The notes below the pieces were generated by a model. That model was not told the origin of the DNA and did no database searches. It saw only the letters and a list, made by a program, of their open reading frames with translations. The position numbers and the translations under genes are program-made. Below, piece by piece: positions 9,791 through 18,852 of a DNA stretch of 64,000 bases (position 1 is its first letter; each line of letters starts with the position of its first letter). Source of the stretch: CAZCVI01 sp964502145 (GTDB taxonomy: Bacteria; Acidobacteriota; Aminicenantia; UBA2199); the NCBI GenBank assembly GCA_964502145.1, contig CAZCVI010000010.1, positions 62,001-126,000 on the forward strand. Direction: 5' to 3'.

Positions 9791-10969
9791 CTATGCGCCT
9801 AATAATGCCTTGCGGAACTCTTCTTCAAAGATGCGGGGGTATTCATTTCCGCCGGGGGCAGTGGCAAGCGAGAAAGATTGGATGACGCGGGATAACAGGG
9901 CATCTTGCTGGGAGGCATTAAGGGTGGTTTGAGCGGTATGGGTACTAACGGCGCTTTTTTCCATGGTCAAGAAGGTTTCTTGCCAATCGAATTTTAATTT
10001 GAAGCGATGACGTAAGGTAGGAATAATAACGCGCGCCAAGGCGGGACCTTCTGCTCCCTCGGCACCGGGGATGAACATGGCAGACCACGCTTTAGCGCCC
10101 AGTAAAAGATTGGTGGCGGCACGGGGACCAAGCCCATAAACCATTAACTGCTCGACAATTTCCTTGGTTTTCTTGCGCTGGGCATCGGTAATGCCGGTCA
10201 TTTCAGAGTACTTGTTGTTGGAAGCAAGAAACATGTTGAGGATATGAGTTTCCACGGCAGGGGATGAACCCAATTGCAAAATACTCTCTTTTAATCGGTC
10301 ATAAATGGAACGGGCCAGACCGGGTTCGCGGAACACGCGGAGTTTCTCCTCGGTAGGTTCGGGTTTGGCAGGTGCAGTGGAGAGGGTGCCAGCGGTTTTG
10401 TTTAAAATTAAGCGCAGGGTGCTGCTGTCGGGCACGGGAACATTGATCTTGAACATAAAACGATCGGCCTGGGCTTCGGGTAGGTTAAAGGTACCTTCAT
10501 GATCAATGGGGTTCTGGGTAGCTAAAACCATAAAAGGAAGGTCGAGGGGGTATTTTTTGCCGAGGACGGTGACCTGTTTCTCAGCCATGGCTTCCAGCAT
10601 GGCAGATTGGGTTTTGGGGGTAGCGCGGTTGATTTCATCGGCCAGGAGGAGGGAGGTGAAGACCGGGCCTTTTTGGAAGACTAGCTTTTGCAGTTGCTGG
10701 CTCTCAAAATCAGGGGCATAGGTACCGGTAATATCAGCGGGCATAAGATCGGGGGTGAATTGAATCCTGCCGTAAGGTACGCCGAGGATCTGACCGAGAG
10801 TTTTAACCAGCTCGGTTTTGCCCAGGCCGGGGTTGCCTTCCAGCAAGACATGGCCTCCAGTGTAAAACGCCACCAGGGTTAAACGGGTGACTTCATCCAG
10901 ACCAAACATCTTTGACCTGACGCGTACTAATACGGCTTCTGCCAATTGTTCAATTTCTCTTTTTTGCAT
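9791..10969 (-). CDS. moxR: MoxR-family AAA+ ATPase
   Basis: 392 residues, somewhat longer than the usual 310-340 because of an insertion rich in Pro and Glu around 190-215. Walker A is GNPGLGKTEL (about residues 40-49), Walker B is LLADEINRATPKTQ (about 107-120), followed by the sensor region VLATQNPIDHEGTFNLPEAQ, which is diagnostic for MoxR. These ATPases act as chaperones that insert cofactors or remodel VWA-domain partners. The order Gln-rich membrane protein, MoxR, DUF58, VWA is a usual set with one unusual first gene. It stops with TAG, one of five amber stops I found in the window. Confidence 0.92.
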   Translation of the reverse strand: MQKREIEQLAEAVLVRVRSKMFGLDEVTRLTLVAFYTGGHVLLEGNPGLGKTELVKTLGQILGVPYGRIQFTPDLMPADITGTYAPDFESQQLQKLVFQKGPVFTSLLLADEINRATPKTQSAMLEAMAEKQVTVLGKKYPLDLPFMVLATQNPIDHEGTFNLPEAQADRFMFKINVPVPDSSTLRLILNKTAGTLSTAPAKPEPTEEKLRVFREPGLARSIYDRLKESILQLGSSPAVETHILNMFLASNNKYSEMTGITDAQRKKTKEIVEQLMVYGLGPRAATNLLLGAKAWSAMFIPGAEGAEGPALARVIIPTLRHRFKLKFDWQETFLTMEKSAVSTHTAQTTLNASQQDALLSRVIQSFSLATAPGGNEYPRIFEEEFRKALLGA

Positions 10970-10996
10970 GGCTCACTCTATCTTGGGCATGATCGT

Positions 10997-13228
10997 TTAT
11001 TTGATGGGCCCGATGGGTTTTTTATTTTTTGCATTTGAAGCAGTTGTTTTTTGTCCGCTGGTTATATTTAATATCCAGTTGGGTAAATATTGTTCGGGTG
11101 AGGAGGAGCGGTTGTTTTGTTTTCCGGTTTTATAACTAGCCACTGGGGCGGAATATTTTTTGGCGGGTTTGAGACGGTTACTGTTGTCTTTTAAAGATTC
11201 ACCGTTACCGTCTTTAATCGCAGCAGGAAGGGGCGGAATTTTAACGGTAACCATTGGGGTGGACCTGGAAGGCAATGGGGGTTCGGGTTTGGGATCGGGT
11301 GTGGAGGCAGTCTCAGGGATATGATTGCGACTGCCTGAGCCTTGCCCTTCACCTTTTCCGCTGCCTACTTGTCCCTTTTCTCCTTGTGCTCTCTCTTGGG
11401 CTTGCTGTCCTTGTGTTCCCGCTTGGGTTTGTCGTCCCTGCTGTCCCGACTGGGTCTGTTGTCCCTGTTGTAACTGGGCTTGCTGTCCCTGCTGTCGCGA
11501 CTGGGTCTGTTGTCCCTGTTGTAACTGGGCTTGCTGTCCCTGTTGTCCCGACTGGGTCTGTTGTCCCTGTTGTCCCGATTGGGTCTGTTGTCCCTGTTGT
11601 AACTGGGTTTGCTGTCCCTGTTGTCCCGATTGGGCCTGTTGTCCCTGTCGTAACTGGGTTTGCTGTCCCTGTTGTAGCTTGGCTTGCTGTCCCTGTTGTC
11701 GCGACTGGGCCTGCTGTCCCTGTCGTAACTGGGCCTGCTGTCCCTGTTGTAACTGGGCCTGCTGTCCCTGTCGTAACTGGGTTTGCTGTCCCTGTTGTCC
11801 CGGTTGGGTCTGTTGTCCCTGTTGTAGCTTGGCCTGCTGTCTCTGTTGTCCCGATTGGGCCTGTTGTCCCTGTCGTAACTGGGTCTGCTGTCCCTGTTGT
11901 CCCGATTGGGCCTGTTGTCCCTGTCGTAACTGGGCTTGCTGTCCCTGCTGGGTCTGTTGTCCCTGTTGTAGCTTGGCCTGCTGTCTCTGTTGTCCCGATT
12001 GGGCCTGTTGTCCCTGTCGTAACTGGGCCTGCTGTCCCGGCTGTCCCTGCTGGGTCTGTTGTCCCTGTTGTAGCTTGGCCTGCTGTCCCGACTGGGTCTG
12101 TTCTCCTTCTCGTAACTGGGTTTGCTGTCCCGGCGGGGTTTGTCCTCCCTGTCGTAACTGGGCTTGCTGTCCCGGCTGGGTTTGTTCTCCCTGTTGGTTT
12201 TGTCCTTCTTGGTGTATCTGGGTTTGCTGTCCTGACTGGGTTTCTCTTCCCGGTTGACTATCCTTTCCTTGTTGACTGGTTTGGGTTCGACTTCCGGTTC
12301 TTGTATTCTCTTCCACGGCAGTACTTTCATTTCCCTGAATTTTAATATCATTTACTTCTCCTGATTGTCCATATTTTTCATTATAGCCGCGAGAAATTTC
12401 TGGATCGATATTCTCCCGGTTGTTGTTTTTTTCTTGATTGTGTGTGTAAACTTGCAATTGGCCTGTGGGCCATCCTTTAGGAACTTGGTTCCATTGCTGC
12501 GCTGTGAGTCCAAATAAAACGGTTAAAACAGCCAATGCCACAGTCACACCAAAAAGGCTGGCAAGTACCTTGGCCCGATGTTGCCACTCTTTTTTGAACA
12601 TTTGGCGCGGTAGTCCGGGGTGCCAAAGTTCCACGCCGCGCTGAGCACCCCCTGATGCGGTGCGGTCGTAAACACGGGAAATCGCCCAGATTAGGGGATA
12701 GGTTTGTTTTTGATCCCGTTGAACAGCCTGTTGGTAGCGGCAGTGCAAGATAAATGTGGCCCCGGTATGGTCCCAAAATGTTTTTATGCCATCGGGTATG
12801 GAACTGGACCAGCACAGTCCGAGCATCTTCTTTTTTCCACTGATAAATGTACCGAAGATGGCAAAACCAGTACAGGCGAATGCTCCGGCCCCGCATATCA
12901 TCACCCACCCCCTGGGTCCGAATACCCTGAACAATCCCCAGATAGCAAAACTTGCGGTGAAAGCCCAGAAAAGGTTATGGCTGGCAAACCACAGGTTAAA
13001 TAGATAACCCTGATGCCGGGCCAGGCGTTCGGGTTCACGCGGGCCCTGTTTTTTTTGGGATGTCTGCCATAGCACGAGGGTAGACATAAATAGCAGGGTA
13101 ACGAGCAGGAGTAGTATCCAGGCTCCGGTGGTATAAAAGAACAGGGCAATAGCCCCGGGCAAGGCTGCAAGTAAGCCCACTGTGGCTGATAAAACAAAGA
13201 GGAATATGGGTAGTATTCGACCTTTCAT
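10997..13228 (-). CDS. Membrane protein with long Gln-rich repeat tail
   Basis: 743 residues, first gene of the MoxR operon (27 bases before moxR). About residues 5-55 hold two membrane helices, two more lie near 85-130, and one near 220-240 (VLASLFGVTVALAVLTVLFG). After about residue 250 the chain becomes low complexity: roughly 300 residues of Gln, Gly, Thr, Ala, Leu and Arg in short units such as QQGQQTQ, RQGQQAQSG and QQAKLQQ, then a Pro/Lys-rich C-terminal part. The repeats keep two other frames open for more than 300 codons. I do not recognise the N-terminal family. Position suggests a structural partner of the MoxR system; the tail would probably be periplasmic. Confidence 0.7.
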   Translation of the reverse strand: MKGRILPIFLFVLSATVGLLAALPGAIALFFYTTGAWILLLLVTLLFMSTLVLWQTSQKKQGPREPERLARHQGYLFNLWFASHNLFWAFTASFAIWGLFRVFGPRGWVMICGAGAFACTGFAIFGTFISGKKKMLGLCWSSSIPDGIKTFWDHTGATFILHCRYQQAVQRDQKQTYPLIWAISRVYDRTASGGAQRGVELWHPGLPRQMFKKEWQHRAKVLASLFGVTVALAVLTVLFGLTAQQWNQVPKGWPTGQLQVYTHNQEKNNNRENIDPEISRGYNEKYGQSGEVNDIKIQGNESTAVEENTRTGSRTQTSQQGKDSQPGRETQSGQQTQIHQEGQNQQGEQTQPGQQAQLRQGGQTPPGQQTQLREGEQTQSGQQAKLQQGQQTQQGQPGQQAQLRQGQQAQSGQQRQQAKLQQGQQTQQGQQAQLRQGQQAQSGQQGQQTQLRQGQQAQSGQQRQQAKLQQGQQTQPGQQGQQTQLRQGQQAQLQQGQQAQLRQGQQAQSRQQGQQAKLQQGQQTQLRQGQQAQSGQQGQQTQLQQGQQTQSGQQGQQTQSGQQGQQAQLQQGQQTQSRQQGQQAQLQQGQQTQSGQQGRQTQAGTQGQQAQERAQGEKGQVGSGKGEGQGSGSRNHIPETASTPDPKPEPPLPSRSTPMVTVKIPPLPAAIKDGNGESLKDNSNRLKPAKKYSAPVASYKTGKQNNRSSSPEQYLPNWILNITSGQKTTASNAKNKKPIGPIK
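11370..12250. repeat. Coding minisatellite (Gln-rich units)
   Basis: About 880 bp inside the membrane-protein gene consist of imperfect copies of short units built around CTGTTGTCCC and CGTAACTGGG on the plus strand, coding on the minus strand for QQGQQ and QLRQ blocks. The array has no stops in at least three frames, which is why long spurious frames appear on both strands. Such arrays change length by slippage, so the copy number here may differ between relatives or be mis-assembled. Confidence 0.8.
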
Positions 13229-13426
13229 TATGTTAGTTTTGACTTTTTATGGATATGCTGCCTATGAGTTCTTATCATTGTTTTTTTCCGGGAAAGATAT
13301 TATTTTTCTTTCCTGTATTAACTATAACAAAAAGACGTCGTTTTTACAACAGGAAAGGGATTATTAATTATGATAAAAAACTCCCCGGTATAGATGTCTT
13401 GATGTATTATTGAATAGAACTGATGT

Positions 13427-13479
13427 GTATTGGCACCTAAATTAAAGATAAAACTTAATTAAAATTTAGATGCCAATAC
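13427..13479. terminator. Hairpin in the gap between two minus-strand genes
   Basis: GTATTGGCACCTAAATT at 13427-13443 pairs with AATTTAGATGCCAATAC at 13463-13479 with one mismatch. TTTTCAGTTTTTA follows on the plus strand. It lies just after the pheT stop (minus strand), so it may end pheT transcription, although the better T-run is on the plus side. The rest of the 271-base gap 13229-13499 shows nothing I can name. Confidence 0.5.
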
Positions 13480-13499
13480 TTTTCAGTTTTTATAGGTTG

Positions 13500-15890
13500 T
13501 TATCCCTGTCTTAAGACAAATCCCTTTTGGTTCATGTGGGCGATCAACTGGTTTAAAAAGAGATCGATGTCCTCGGATAATAAAGTTTTCTCTTTGGAAC
13601 CGAGAGTGAACGAAAAGGTCAAACTCTTCTTACCCTCTGGCAAATTCTTGCCTTCATACAAGGTAACATAGTGGTAACCAAGCAGCAGAGGGTTTTTAAA
13701 CAGTGCAACATGTTCATTCATTGCTTTGAAAGGGGTGGTTTTGTCTGCGAGGAAACTAAAATCAAGGGTCACTTCAGGATACCTGGAAACCTCATTGTAC
13801 AGAGTGGGCCAATCCTGCGCGGCATAGATGAGGTTAAAATCCACTTCTAAAACAACAATATTCAATTTCTTGTCAATATTTCGTCTGACCGTGGGATGCA
13901 ATACAGATAAATAGCCGAGGGTTACAGCACCGATACACATGATCGCTGATTTCTCGGGGTGTATCCAGGGATAAGTCAGGGACTGGGGAACGGGTAAAAA
14001 GGTGATGTCAATATTCTTTAATAACTTTACGAGGTACGTGACAACGCCTTTTAAATGGTAAAAAAGCGCATCTTCATTCTGGGTTTTGTCACCCAACAAA
14101 ATGCACAGGTGTTTCCGCTCGTCGCATTCATTGGTTTTTTGATCGAGATAATACACTTTGCCAATTTCAAATAAGGGGATAACTGGGAATTGATTGACGT
14201 TTTTTTCGGCAAATTGGAGCATCACAGGCACAATACTGGTACGCAGGTTGTTCATTTCCTGGGCTTGGGGATTAAGAAGTTGTATTTCTGCGGGATGTTC
14301 GATTGCGATGCGTTTATTAAAGTCATTGTCATACCAAGTATGACTCTGTACTTCATTGAATCCAAATTTCTCGGCCAATATCTCTTTGATCTTGTGCTCA
14401 AACACCCGGTTTTCATTGTACTCCAATGGTTTTAAGGGAACTTCGACAGTCTGGGGCTCAATATTGTCGTACCCGTAAATACGGGTGACTTCTTCAACCA
14501 GATCGACTTTTAATGAGATGTCACGTGTAGCACGGAACTGGGGAACAGCAACGGTGAATTTTCCATCCCCATGTTCCACTTTGAATTCCAGGGCAGTTAA
14601 GATACTGGTAATCGTTTCGGTGGGCAATATTTTACCGATATATCTGTCCAGATAGGCTTTATCCAATTGGATAGTGATGGCTTTAGGTGCTTTAAGGTAA
14701 AGATCGGAAAGATTGGAAGTAATTTTTATGTCGGGGTGAACTTGGCGGAGTAGGTAAATGAACCGTTCGATAGCGAGTATGGTGAGGGCAGGGTCCAAAG
14801 ACTTTTCAAAGCGGGCACTGGCATCGGTACGCAATCCGATTTTGGCGGCACCGGAGCGAACGGTAAAGGCATCAAAATTGGCAGATTCTAAAAATAAGGA
14901 GGAGGTGGTCTCTGTAATTTCGGACTCTTCACCGCCCATAACACCAGCCACTGCAACAGGTGTTTCCTCATTGTAAATCATCAAAATATCGGTGCCAATG
15001 TGCCGTTCGACACTGTCCAGGGTGCGAAATGTGATGGGTTGGGGGGGGGACTTAACCACGATGTTTTTGGCAAAACGATGATCAAAGGCATGGGTCGGCT
15101 GGCCGATGTCCAACATGATGTAATTACTCAAATCCACAAGTAAAGAACGGGTGTTCATGTCGCAATAATGCAAGCGAATCTGGATTTCCAGAGGGGTATC
15201 CACATTGGCGACATTCTCCACGGTGATACCGGAATACCGGGGGCATTTATCCTTATCTTGGATTTCTATTTTTAAATTGGGGAGATGGGAACTGGGTTTT
15301 AAATCGGCATGTTTTAAAGGAAGCAGTGGCCGTTTAAAAATCGCGGCAATTTCGCGGGCAATTCCATAATGACCCCACAAATCGGGGCGGTGCGTGAGGG
15401 ATTTATTGTCGATTTCAATGATGACATCGTTGATACCAAACAGTTCTTTGATGTCGGTCCCTGGGGTGAGGGTATTGTCCAGCAGCAGGAGTTTGTCGCT
15501 GGAATTATTCACATCAATCTCGGCACCAGAACATAAAATACCATTGCTCTCAACACCGGCGATGATCGTTTTTTCAATGCAGGGTACTTTCACAATTCGT
15601 CCGCCGATTTTAGCAAAGGGAATGAGGATGCCTTCGGCCACATTGGGGGCACCGCACACACTTTGAACAGTTTCGCCGCCAATATCCACGGACACGATTT
15701 TCAATTTATCTGAAGTAGGGTGGGGGGTGACTTTAAGTACGTTGCCAACCACCACGTGGTTTATATTATTTCCCTTCACAATCACCTCTTCCACCTCGGC
15801 AGTGGACATAGTGAGTCTTAGGGCCAGTTCTTTGGGGTCGATATGATCAAGGTTCACATAGTCTTTGATCCAATTTAATGAAATTTTCAT
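13500..15890 (-). CDS. pheT: Phenylalanyl-tRNA synthetase beta subunit
   Basis: 796 residues, the normal length for bacterial PheT. The N-terminal tRNA-binding fold is clear (VVVGNVLKVTPHPTSDKL at about residues 45-62, then SVCGAPNVAEG). The B3/B4 editing domain follows, with DIGQPTHAFD, and then the B5 region and catalytic-like core (VDLVEEVTRIYGYDNI). The C-terminus is the anticodon-binding FDX-ACB fold (SRYPEVTLDFSFL). It forms the (alpha-beta)2 enzyme that charges tRNA-Phe. It lies 14 bases downstream of pheS, so the two are cotranscribed. No oddities seen. Confidence 0.97.
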   Translation of the reverse strand: MKISLNWIKDYVNLDHIDPKELALRLTMSTAEVEEVIVKGNNINHVVVGNVLKVTPHPTSDKLKIVSVDIGGETVQSVCGAPNVAEGILIPFAKIGGRIVKVPCIEKTIIAGVESNGILCSGAEIDVNNSSDKLLLLDNTLTPGTDIKELFGINDVIIEIDNKSLTHRPDLWGHYGIAREIAAIFKRPLLPLKHADLKPSSHLPNLKIEIQDKDKCPRYSGITVENVANVDTPLEIQIRLHYCDMNTRSLLVDLSNYIMLDIGQPTHAFDHRFAKNIVVKSPPQPITFRTLDSVERHIGTDILMIYNEETPVAVAGVMGGEESEITETTSSLFLESANFDAFTVRSGAAKIGLRTDASARFEKSLDPALTILAIERFIYLLRQVHPDIKITSNLSDLYLKAPKAITIQLDKAYLDRYIGKILPTETITSILTALEFKVEHGDGKFTVAVPQFRATRDISLKVDLVEEVTRIYGYDNIEPQTVEVPLKPLEYNENRVFEHKIKEILAEKFGFNEVQSHTWYDNDFNKRIAIEHPAEIQLLNPQAQEMNNLRTSIVPVMLQFAEKNVNQFPVIPLFEIGKVYYLDQKTNECDERKHLCILLGDKTQNEDALFYHLKGVVTYLVKLLKNIDITFLPVPQSLTYPWIHPEKSAIMCIGAVTLGYLSVLHPTVRRNIDKKLNIVVLEVDFNLIYAAQDWPTLYNEVSRYPEVTLDFSFLADKTTPFKAMNEHVALFKNPLLLGYHYVTLYEGKNLPEGKKSLTFSFTLGSKEKTLLSEDIDLFLNQLIAHMNQKGFVLRQG

Positions 15891-15904
15891 TTTATACCTC
15901 CAGT

Positions 15905-16936
15905 TTAGCGGGTCGAGAACTGCTTGAGAAAGCGCAAATCGCCTGAGTTGAAGCCGCGAATATCGCCAACCTTATATTTCATCATGGCGAGCCGGGTGAG
16001 TCCGAGGCCAAAGGCAAAACCGGAGTATAAATCGGGGTCTATACCACCGTAGCGCAACACGTTGGGATGCACCATGCCACAGGGCAGAAGTTCAATCCAA
16101 CCCGCATGTTTGCACGTGGAACAACCGCTACCGCCACAAATGGTACACTTTAAATCGAGCTCAAAACCAGGTTCAACAAAAGGAAAGAAACCGGGTCTGA
16201 GACGGATTTCAATATCTTTTTTCAATATTTCTTTTAGTAACAGTTTCATAATATAAATGAGGTTGGCAATGGAGATGTTTTTATCAATCATCATGCCTTC
16301 CAGTTGGAAAAAGGTGTTTTCGTGGGAGGCGTCCATGCTTTCGTTGCGGAAGCAACGGCCTGGGGCGATGACACGCAGGGGCGCACCAAACATTTGCATG
16401 GCGCGGATTTGACAGGGGGAGGTCTGGGTGCGTAAGCACTGTTGGTTGCTGAGCCAGTAGGTGTCTTGCATGTCACGGGCAGGATGGTGCGGGGGGATGT
16501 TCAGGGCTTGAAAATTATAAAAGTCGCTTTCCACTTCGGGGCCTTCGACAATACGGAAGCCCATGCCAGTAAACACTTTTTCCACCTCTTTTTGCACGAT
16601 AGTGACGGGGTGTATTGAACCGGAAAGGAAGGATGTACCGGGCAAAGTGATATCAAAATCTCTGCCTTTGTCCAGAGTTTTGGCGATATCTTTGGATTGT
16701 AATTCCTTTTGTTTTTCTTCAATTTGGGTTTCCAGGAGGGTTTTTACCCGGTTACCTTCTTTGCCCACTGCTTTGCGTTGTTCTTGATCGAGGTTTTTCA
16801 TATCCCTGAGCATGAGGGTTAAGCTGCCTTTTTTGCCCAGGATGCTGATACGAATTTCTTCCAGTTCCTCGGCACGGGTAATGGTGTTTAACCGGGCAAG
16901 AACATTCTCTTCGATCTGTTTGATCTGGCCTATCAT
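15905..16936 (-). CDS. pheS: Phenylalanyl-tRNA synthetase alpha subunit
   Basis: 343 residues. An N-terminal coiled coil (about 1-90) is followed by the class II catalytic core: PPHHPARDMQDTYWL, the motif 2 block FRNESMDASHENTFFQLEG, and the motif 3 block GFAFGLGLTRLAMMKY. The CTICGGSGCSTCKHAGW insertion with its Cys cluster is the usual one. It is the catalytic subunit of Phe-tRNA synthetase. The start at 16936 has GGAG about nine bases upstream. The leader has a possible CTCCC/GGGAG pairing but no clear T-box or Phe-rich leader peptide that I could support. Confidence 0.96.
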   Translation of the reverse strand: MIGQIKQIEENVLARLNTITRAEELEEIRISILGKKGSLTLMLRDMKNLDQEQRKAVGKEGNRVKTLLETQIEEKQKELQSKDIAKTLDKGRDFDITLPGTSFLSGSIHPVTIVQKEVEKVFTGMGFRIVEGPEVESDFYNFQALNIPPHHPARDMQDTYWLSNQQCLRTQTSPCQIRAMQMFGAPLRVIAPGRCFRNESMDASHENTFFQLEGMMIDKNISIANLIYIMKLLLKEILKKDIEIRLRPGFFPFVEPGFELDLKCTICGGSGCSTCKHAGWIELLPCGMVHPNVLRYGGIDPDLYSGFAFGLGLTRLAMMKYKVGDIRGFNSGDLRFLKQFSTR

Positions 16937-17235
16937 CGCTATTGCTCCTTTTTTTTGCTTTAAAATTAGTGATGTCTCCCTTCCATAAGGACATACCCCC
17001 GGGAGGAAAACATATTTTTTGGTTTAATATTTTAAGATAAACCAATAATCAAGTTTTGTCAAATGTTTTTCGATTATTTCAGCATAAAAATTTTGTCCAC
17101 AGATGACACAGATTAAAAGGATTTAACGGATTAACCACAAAGAAAAGAGGGTATAGGATAAATCTGGAAAAAGAGGAAGGGCACGACGTCTAATTATTGA
17201 AGACCTCATGCCCTTCGGGGTTTGTTTGGTTTATT
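16937..17235. other. Gap between pheS and the protease-FHA gene
   Basis: No gene seen. It holds the pheS leader, an A/T-rich stretch, a copy of the common intergenic phrase CACAGATGACACAGATT at about 17099-17115, and the terminator hairpin listed next. Confidence 0.5.
17174..17218 (-). terminator. Terminator after the kinase/FHA operon
   Basis: Read on the minus strand, GAAGGGCA pairs with TGCCCTTC, with GTCT/AGAC as an inner helix, and CCTCTTTTTCC follows. It sits just after the stop of the protease-FHA gene at 17236 and fits a rho-independent terminator with an internal bulge. Confidence 0.65.
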
Positions 17236-18852
17236 TTATTTTTTAAACTTAAGTTTGATATCACCACGTTTACCGAGTTGCACGATATCGTCAGGCTTGA
17301 CCAGGGTTTCGGTTATTTTCTGACCGTTCACGAACGTGCCATTGGTGGAGCCGAGGTCAACAATAAAGAACTGGTCGCCTTTGGGCAGGATACGCAGGTG
17401 ATTCTTGGAGACAATTTCACTGTCAATATGGACGGAAGCTGTTTTGGGGTCCCGCCCGACAATTAATGGATTGGCAGTGACATTATAAGTACCCACTTCC
17501 TCGCCTTTAATGATGACGGTGATGGTGCCAGAGATATCACCTTCCAACATGGTGCCATCTTCTGGAGCGACCTTGGTGTGATCGGCAGCGGGGTGGGGGG
17601 CTTCGGCGACGGGTGGAGCGGCTTGATGCGCGGCATCCTTGGCTGCAGAGGGACTAAATGAAACCCATAACACCACCAGGATTAACAATATCAATACAAT
17701 GGCAATAATGACAACAATTTTATTCTGCTGCCACATCTTTCCAAAGAATCCCATCTCATCGATTTTCTTTTGGATCACCTGGCTGAGTCTCTGGAGGTTG
17801 GGCTCGTTATCCATGTAGGTGAGGGAGGCATTCACCTGGCTCTGGGCATCAAACCAACGCTCTTCCCACACGGAATCCATCAATTTATTAAACACGTTGG
17901 TGAAGTCAGAACTTTTATTGTATTCGACACCGGCATCCTGGATGAACTCCTTGGCAGAGTTGATGGGCACACAGAACTTAAAACCATCGGCCATGGTAGC
18001 GGCATAGGAGTGAACACCAATAACTTGGCCCTTGGTATCCACGGTGGGACCACCGGAATTGCCAGGGGAAGTGGCGCAATCGTGTTGAATCACGGACATA
18101 CCTTTGTAATCTGTCTTAAGAGCAGAAATAGCACCCCGGGTGATGGAGGCTTTTAAGGTATTCTCTTTGCCTAACATAGGGAACCGTTGGGGATCAACGG
18201 CACCAGGAAAACCAATAGTAAACACGGGTTCTTGCAAGACGAGCTTGGAGGAATCACCGAGCATGATCACGGGACAATTATCTCTTTCAATCTTGAGAAC
18301 GGAAATATCTTTACCGCCATTCGGAATAGAGGGGCTGAATTTTTTTAGCTCGAATCTCAGGGTCTCGGAATTACTGAGGATGACATAGTTGATGGCACCA
18401 TGATCGACTATCTGGGGTGACTGGTCCTTTTTGAATTTTTCAACGGCATCACTCAGTTCCTGCTGGTTGGGGTCCCTGCCGTTGGCCTTTTTAAAATCTT
18501 CTTTGATTTTATCGGCTATGGCATTGTCTAAAACTTTCTTGGCATAACCTTCTTTATCATTCATGTACTCGTTATAGCTGTCCACGACATGGCCATTGGT
18601 CACGAGGTAACCATCGGGATTGATAAAGAAGCCGCTACCAGAGCCATAATTGGGGAGCTCTTGGGCTTGTCCACCCTGCAAGGTAAACTTAATAAACATA
18701 CCGCTATAAATTAAAGCTACGGCGGGCTGAGTACGATAGGCGGTCATCTGCTCCTCGGTCAGTTTTTCGCTGGGTCCTGAGGAGCAAGAAACGGTTGTTA
18801 ATATAAACGCGACGATCACAAAAAGAAAAAAAACTAATTTAGTTATCCTCAT
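17236..18852 (-). CDS. Trypsin-like protease with membrane span and cytoplasmic FHA domain
   Basis: 538 residues. The N-terminus is a lipoprotein-type signal (lipobox-like TTVSCSS, Cys near 23). Residues about 70-310 form a trypsin-like fold: VTNGHVVDS supplies His, GGKDISVLKIE the Asp, and CATSPGNSGGPTVD the Ser in GNSGGP. A membrane helix lies at about 380-402 (IVVIIAIVLILLILVVLW), then a Pro/Ala linker, then an FHA domain (LIVGRDP, SKNHLRI, DLGSTNGTFVNG) at about 455-535. By topology the protease is periplasmic and the phosphothreonine-binding FHA domain cytoplasmic. Its ATG directly follows the kinase stop (TAAATG), so it probably works with that kinase. Confidence 0.85.
   Translation of the reverse strand: MRITKLVFFLFVIVAFILTTVSCSSGPSEKLTEEQMTAYRTQPAVALIYSGMFIKFTLQGGQAQELPNYGSGSGFFINPDGYLVTNGHVVDSYNEYMNDKEGYAKKVLDNAIADKIKEDFKKANGRDPNQQELSDAVEKFKKDQSPQIVDHGAINYVILSNSETLRFELKKFSPSIPNGGKDISVLKIERDNCPVIMLGDSSKLVLQEPVFTIGFPGAVDPQRFPMLGKENTLKASITRGAISALKTDYKGMSVIQHDCATSPGNSGGPTVDTKGQVIGVHSYAATMADGFKFCVPINSAKEFIQDAGVEYNKSSDFTNVFNKLMDSVWEERWFDAQSQVNASLTYMDNEPNLQRLSQVIQKKIDEMGFFGKMWQQNKIVVIIAIVLILLILVVLWVSFSPSAAKDAAHQAAPPVAEAPHPAADHTKVAPEDGTMLEGDISGTITVIIKGEEVGTYNVTANPLIVGRDPKTASVHIDSEIVSKNHLRILPKGDQFFIVDLGSTNGTFVNGQKITETLVKPDDIVQLGKRGDIKLKFKK

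Noticed and set aside
11254..12345. 363-residue antisense protein rich in Val and Pro, and a 328-residue protein rich in Arg and Asp
   Set aside because: Both are frames opened by the repeat array of the Gln-rich membrane protein; no ribosome-binding site or family.
16937..17100. T-box or attenuator in the pheS leader
   Set aside because: A weak CTCCC/GGGAG pairing exists, but no T-box sequence, specifier loop or Phe-rich leader peptide.
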